A stretch of DNA of 64,000 nucleotides, taken from contig JAVYIG010000896.1 in assembly GCA_035222895.1 (NCBI GenBank), positions 62,001-126,000 of the forward strand, in the 5' to 3' direction. Source of the stretch: Strongylocentrotus droebachiensis. Lineage: Eukaryota > Echinodermata > Echinoidea > Camarodonta > Strongylocentrotidae. The translations under genes were made by a program, and so were the position numbers. How positions within the stretch are numbered: the stretch's first letter is position 1; each line of letters opens with the position of its first letter. Below, piece by piece: positions 58,451 to 64,000 of the stretch. A model generated the notes under the pieces. The model worked only from the letters and a program-made list of their open reading frames with translations, had not been told where the DNA came from and searched no databases.

Positions 58451-59265
58451 TCCCAATTAATGTAATATATGTAGGGGTATATACCAATGTTTACCAAATT
58501 TGATGTATTCTCGCTTTGAGATTTATCTTTGCAGGTGTCCCTTTTTCCAGAAAATGCCCCTTTTGTTGGTCCCGTTCCCAACTTGGGAAGTCGCTCCTCT
58601 GCCCCTGCTCTGAGCATCATTGATCTCCGATCAGCAATTAAAATTCCCACCGTCGGCCGAAGGTCTTATACCATCAGGGGCGTCATGGGACGCCTTCGTG
58701 ACCTAGTTCGAACGCATCGTACTCTCAATACGACGTCGTGTAGCCATTGTGTGGCCTGCGGATAAAAAATAAAAATTCACATCTTCGTATTGCATTCGTG
58801 TGTGGTTCGAGTGCCATCGTGTGACCTTATGTACGCATCGTACTTCCTTCGGCTGTTGATTGGCTGTCGACCAAGTTCAGGGCCATCTTCGTGCGAAATT
58901 CGAAATTACATATTCGTGTGTCCATCTGGTGTCAACTTCGGGACAGTGTGACGCGGGCATAACGAAGTTGCTGCCGGAGCCTGAAAAATCCATCGGCGGT
59001 CATACGATGGCTTCAGTTGCCCTCACGAATGGCCCGATATGGCCCGATGTATTTACGATCAGAGCCGAATTTGAACATTTCCGTCATCGTGTGTCCATCT
59101 AGTGCTACTTCGGGACAGTGTGACGCGGGCATTATAATTTTCCCACATGAGTATCGTGTCAGTACAGTTTTTCAAAAGAAAGTACACATTATCATAAGAG
59201 AAAGGATATAAAGTACTTCATCATTTTAATAATTAAATAAGATTCCCCAACGGTGAACAAGGTAA

Positions 59266-59360
59266 AGTAATAATAATAATAATAATAGCTAGTTCTTATA
59301 TAGCGCTTTTCAGGACCGAAGGCCCTCTCAAAGCGCTTTACAGATATATATATTATTATT
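59266..59360 (-). mobile_element. Deu-type SINE 3' end
   Basis: Minus strand: AAAGCGCTTTGAGAGGGCC, then AAAAGCGCTATATAAGAAC and a TATTATTATT tail. The 5' part was not found. Confidence 0.6.
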
Positions 59361-59409
59361 AAAGTAGCTACGGTGTGCACGAGGGACCAATCAAATGCCG
59401 ATGATAAGG

Positions 59410-59532
59410 AAGGGAGAGAGAGAGAGAGAGAGACACGCACACACACACACGTACACACAAACACACACACACACGCGCACACACGCACACACAATTACAC
59501 ACAGCTAGAGAGAGAGAGAGAGAGAGAGAGTA

Positions 59533-59563
<31 letters not shown>

Positions 59564-59570
59564 AAAGGGG
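59410..59570. repeat. Compound GA/CA microsatellite
   Basis: GAGAGA, then ACACAC with GC interruptions, then two further GAGAGA blocks. Single copy in the window. Confidence 0.9.
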
Positions 59571-60317
59571 GTTTGCTTGAATACACATCAAAAGACTTTT
59601 TTGTAAAGTTCGTCATTAATAAAACTGTGATAATTATTCTAATAATTATTTTTTTAATCTGTTTATAATGGAAACTAATTTTCTTTCACTGGCATCATCT
59701 TTATTATAGTTCGGTGCGTCAATCAATGTGTAATTGCATTAGATATTGCATCATTTTTGAAGGGGTTTTGTGTGTACATACAGTGTAGGCAATATATATT
59801 TTGATGAAATTCGACACACTCAGTATTTCGCCCTTCAACTCTCCACCCCTTCTCTTTCTCTTCTTCTACTTTCTTTATTTTAGATGAGTCCGTTATGTTT
59901 GGTATACACATTGCACGGGTCAATTATTCAATCACAATTGACAACAAGAACAAACAAGGTGACTCTTTGAATGGATTGATAGGCCTATTGTCCCATGCAC
60001 GTATAAGCATCAAATATTCATGTTTTAATTGATGTTCTAACTTGACGTGATCGCCCACAATCTGAGCAGAAACATTTTCTGATTGTATTGGTCATGAAAA
60101 TTTGAAAATCGAATGTGGGGGCAAGGTTCCAGGATACGGTATATACAATATCATCAGTCCGGAAGTAAAAACATATTATTCATGAAGATTTAATGGACTG
60201 TTTTCTTTTGCCCCAGAAACAAGCAATATGCATTGATCATCTATTTAATTTTTGTTAAATCAGTGAAGAACTATGCAGTCTAGAAACCTTTTATTGTAGA
60301 GTTACCACGTAAACAGA

Positions 60318-60525
60318 AGAGAGAGGGTGAAAAAGAAGAAAGAGAGAGAGAGAGAAGGGGAGAGAGAGAGAGAGAGGGGAGAGAGAGAGAGAGATAAAGC
60401 GATGGAGGAGAAGTGAGGCGAGAACGAAAGAGATGCAGCGGAGAGGGGGAGCGGGAAAGGAGAGAGAAAGAGAGAGCGGAATGGGGGAGGGGAAATGGAG
60501 AGAAAGAGAGAGAGAGAAAGAACGA
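60318..60525. repeat. Purine-rich GA tract
   Basis: About 200 bp of nearly all-purine sequence on the plus strand (GAGAGAGA, GGGGAGAG, AAAGAGAG). The opposite-strand frame of Ser, Leu and Pro is not a gene. Confidence 0.85.
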
Positions 60526-60984
60526 CGTCACAGAGGGACTGACAAAGCTCTTATTGATCTATTGTGATTAAAAAATTCAATTAGACAGTCGAAGCGAAGG
60601 GGCAGAAGAAAATGTATTTTATCATTATTTTTAGCAAAGGTTTCTCAAACCTTTGTCTTCTTCTCTGAATGTCGACCGTAGAAGGATTCATTTTGACTTG
60701 ACTGAGTTTGCTTCTCTTGGATATAAGAAAATGGTAAAGTATACAAAAATACATTTTTCAGCATATTAGTTCACACATTGGACTGCAAATGTTATACTTT
60801 GCTGAACAGCCAATTAACTGTAGATGTGTAATTAATTTATAGTGTTCTCAAGAAGTGACGTTGTTTTAGATTTTATTTTAATTATCATGAGGGAAGGAAC
60901 AGACTGGAAGCAGTTTCTGTTTGCACGTCCTTTTTGAAATACAACAAGTATTGTTTGGATGAGATAAATAATATCCAAATACTG

Positions 60985-61245
60985 CAGAGGTGTTGTGGCC
61001 TAGTGGATACATCACACGACTGTGGATCGCATGGTTCGTGGTTCGAGTCTCGCCTCGGCATTAATGTCTTTTGGAAAGATATGGATCTACATTTGCCAAC
61101 ACTCCACCCAGGTGAGGTAAATGGTTAGAAGAAATTCCTTGGATGTTTGAGCGCCTTTTTATGGTAGCTCGGCTAAAGCCGTGGTAATGATGTTATTGCA
61201 GGATTCTCAGGGAGAATGTATGTCAAAAGACATAGTATTATTATC
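60985..61245 (+). mobile_element. tRNA-derived SINE with intact head
   Basis: A-box-like TGGCCTAGTGG and B-box GGTTCGAGTCTC lie 35 bp apart, followed by the body (ATCTACATTTGCCA, CCACCCAGGTGAGG) and a CTCAGGGAGAATG tail. This resembles a Pol III promoter head of tRNA origin but does not fold as a complete tRNA gene. Confidence 0.75.
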
Positions 61246-61249
61246 CCTA

Positions 61250-61436
61250 TCTTTTGGAAAGATATGGATCTACATTTGCCACACTCCACCCAGGTGAGGT
61301 AAATGGTTAGAAGAAATTCCTTGGATGTTTGAGCGCCTTTTTATGGTAGCTCGGCTAAAGCCGTGGTAATGATGTTATCGCAGGGTTCTCAGGGAGAATG
61401 TATGTCAAAAGACATAGTATTATTATTTTTATTATC
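61250..61436 (+). mobile_element. Partial tandem copy of the preceding SINE
   Basis: Begins at TCTTTTGGAAAGATATGG in the body and is nearly identical to 61064-61240, including the tail. The head is absent, so this is a local duplication, not a second insertion. Confidence 0.75.
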
Positions 61437-62421
61437 ATTATTACTATATTTCAGCATGCATGATTTCTCACTTCATAACAGGACTAGGACTCATTATTTT
61501 TTGTTTGGATATTATAGGGGTTTAATTCACGATAAACAGCTCGTTTTTAAAGAATCTATCCTTGCCTTCATTAAACTCAGGGTAGATAAAATCCATTTTA
61601 AAGAAATTTCCCTTGTTATCAGCTGTCTCAAATTGTCTTTCAAAAATCTACATTAAATGTGTATTCATGAACAGTAGGATTCAGAACATGAAAATACTAT
61701 TTCGTTTTTCAGAACAGCTTAAATTCAAGGACAGTTACACATAACATAATTGAATATGAATTAGCTACTTAGCATGTTAACGAAAAATAACGTAATAACT
61801 GATAAAGATAATATTTATTATCAAAAATCTATAATGCTTACGGTAAATCTGTGCTTTTGAACATTAATTGTATATACACTGTCGCTCATAAATCCTCTGT
61901 AAGGCCATGCATTATGGCTCAAGGCATAGGCACACAGAGGATTTTTTTATGTTGGGGACCGGGGTTAAATGCAATAAATTATTGAAAATTTATTGCATTT
62001 TCTTTGTTTTTTTCCATTAATTTTATGGAAACTGCCCTATACCCTAGCCCCCGCTGCGTACAAGTCATGGTTCAGTGACAAAGCAATGGCCTTGTAACTG
62101 TGAGACCCCAGGATCAAAACCGTGTTGATGTGCTATATTAGTGCCCTTTTGTGGGGCATTAATCCTCATTACTGTCATTTATGACTTAAGGGCGTAGGTC
62201 CCCTAGTTGATAAGCACAGTAGCATACACATGCTTTAGCAGTCACGCAAAACACACATTGGCAAATTATTATTCAATAAAATCTGAGAATGTATACTATT
62301 ATCTACATCTATTAGGAATACATTATTTTAAAAATAATTCCATAAATTGGGGTAAAACAAAAATTTTCCAACTATATGAGCGACTATATGAGTGTATATC
62401 AACAACCGTCTTCTTTTCCAG

Positions 62422-64000
62422 GAAATATCCGCACTTCGGCTTTTGACGCTTTTATTCGGCCTTTCAACATTTGTAGAGGGTATGTATATATTACTATTCT
62501 CATGTGAATATTTAAAATGTTCTTAAAATACAAAATATTTCTATATATACATAATATGGTCTGCTCCAATAATAGAATCCCGAGCCTTGAACATATTCTT
62601 CACCAGAAACCTTCATTGCTGTTTATCATGTTCGTAGTAATGAAATACAAATACACGTTATACGTTAAATTCATTATGAGACTGTAACATGTGTTTGGTT
62701 GACATTAAAACAACATCAATTGCAACAATAACAAAAACATTTATTCTCAGTGCAACAGCCTTTGTTGTAAAAAAAATATTAATACACCGGGATATATCAA
62801 ATTGATTTTACTGTTCTTTTTTGTTGATACAGGATTACCTTTCCGTACATATCGCTGTAATGTGATAACCCTAGCGAATGGGACAATCCTCAATCCTATA
62901 GCAGTGAGGATCTCGAATGCTCGGCCATCATTCCAAGGCGACCCTGCCCTTCATACTGCGTGTAAACTGCTACCAGGTAATATTTCCAAATATATAGATA
63001 ATTCACTTGAACATTAGTTTGTAACTGTACATTTTCTATATAATGCATGGAACTGTAGGCAATGCATAACATATTTTTTAATCCTAGGCCTTTTATATTT
63101 CTTTGGCAAATCACCTCAAACTATTATATTCTTTATCACATTTCCCACTGTCATCGTGCTCGAAAAATTGATTCATAATTACAAAGTATTGCACTCGTAT
63201 CAGTTCTCAGGGCATAGAAACAAGTGTGGACTACATTTGAAATTGGTGTAGGGTATATGCGATTCTAGACAGTTTATTAATTCATTATTTTCCAAACACT
63301 ATTGATACCACAAGGGATAAAGCGAATCACTATTTCAAAAACTGATATTTCTCCACAGAAATGTACTTCTGGTTAGATCTTTGACACGTGTAAAAGCAGG
63401 AAATGTTACAGAGTCACGAATCAGTAATATTTTGTTTGTATTTATAAACAAATGCCACGGTGGGACTGACTCTTTGGATAACTATGATTTTTCACTTTTC
63501 TATTGTTCTAGCATAAATGGATTCAGGGTTAGCGTGAGGTAATTCGCCCTCAGTCCCATTAATGATAACAAAAAAAAAAAGATTTGCTTGGGGCTTTCAA
63601 ACTTTAATGATTATATTCCAACATTACTTGAGAGGTCTAGCTTGATTCCCGGGCTAATAATGAATACAGGCAGTCCTTGATGTAATATAACTTTCCTTAT
63701 CTTTCTGTTAAAATAATTTCCTTTCTCAGAGTGCGCTGATAATCCGTGTGAAAATGGAGGAACCTGCTTGGAATTATTGTACGGGTACATGTGCAACTGC
63801 CCGCCTGGTTTCACTCATCGAAATTGTGAGAATGTCACAACTGAAAAAGAAATCAATATCTTTGGCCTCTCGTCTGCGACATCGCAAGGTACGCCCAAGT
63901 CTTACGCAACATCTCAAATCACTACAGATGAAGAGTCAACGGCGTATTATTCAACACGTATGACTCCATCAAGTGGTTCACTTGTTCAAGCAACATCACC
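62422..64000 (+). CDS. Gene D, partial: fourth paralogue, EGF/mucin-like type
   Basis: Exons are 62422-62479 (leader, [16 protein letters not shown]), 62833-62976 (two-cysteine domain, [16 protein letters not shown] to HTACKLLP) and 63730 to the window end ([29 protein letters not shown]). Exon lengths of the first two (58 and 144 bp) and all phases equal those of gene C. After the EGF domain the frame stays open into Ser/Thr-rich sequence ([19 protein letters not shown]) to the edge, so EGF and stalk may share one exon, unlike gene C. A donor at 63889 is an alternative. It is clearly diverged from both C copies. The initiator exon was not found. Confidence 0.65.

Larger units (their letters stand above)
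57066..59133. mobile_element. Fold-back element with doubled inverted ends
   Basis: The 19-bp phrase TGCCCGCGTCACACTGTCC occurs forward at 57067 and 57160 and inverted at 58941 and 59114, so each end is doubled. Segments next to the ends (TTCAGGCTCC, GGCCATTTGTGAGG and their complements) extend the inverted repeat to several hundred bp. The core carries about ten degenerate units of about 28 bp resembling ATAAGTGCCCCTTTT (57690-57990) and a LINE tail (58085-58170). No transposase is visible. Confidence 0.7.
55232..62421. other. Spacer between genes C and D
   Basis: Homology with the left arm runs to 55697, where the left window edge is reached. Beyond that is single-copy: a full SINE, a poly-G run (56199-56212), a long fold-back element (57066-59133), a Deu SINE tail, complex GA/CA microsatellites (59410-59570; 60318-60525), another SINE with a partial tandem copy (60985-61436) and a weak SINE-like block near 62046-62220. 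No host exon is supported. Confidence 0.5.

Overview
The window looks like nuclear DNA of a marine deuterostome, most likely an echinoderm such as a sea urchin or sea cucumber. The evidence is small exons in AT-rich introns with GT-AG borders, Deu-domain SINEs ending in TATTATT tails, long CT/GA microsatellites and many small inverted-repeat transposons. Species cannot be named from sequence alone.

The window is organised as a very large inverted repeat around a 200-N gap at 29827-30026. Positions 1-28009 return in reverse complement as 30027-55697, which contains fewer bases because of left-arm insertions. The repeat has two tiers. The inner tier (about 9.59-28.0 kb against 30.03-48.46 kb) is essentially identical apart from homopolymer lengths and a few single-base indels. 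The outer tier (1-9.58 kb against 48.48-55.70 kb) is only roughly 90% identical and differs by whole insertions. About 1.8 kb beside the gap (28010-29826) and everything after 55697 are single copy.

Each arm carries the same three-gene cluster, transcribed away from the centre: A (a short secreted protein with a Thr/Ser-rich tail), B (signal, two-cysteine domain, mucin-like stalk, six-bladed YWTD beta-propeller) and C (signal, two-cysteine domain, EGF domain, mucin-like repeats, acidic tail). A fourth paralogue, D, starts at 62422 and runs off the right end. In all four genes a 144-bp phase 1-1 exon encodes a short domain with conserved cysteines that I do not recognise, and it defines the family. 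The products look secreted and probably heavily O-glycosylated. A role in adhesion, matrix or immune recognition is possible but unproven.

Between and inside the genes are mobile-element remains: hAT-like non-autonomous elements with 8-bp target duplications, tRNA/Deu SINEs including a head-to-head pair, three MITE families, two large fold-back elements, a 1.04-kb terminal-inverted-repeat element in an intron of B, LINE 3' tails and one solo-LTR-like insertion. The main question is whether the palindrome is real (a recent inverted duplication or gene conversion) or two haplotypes joined head to head during assembly.
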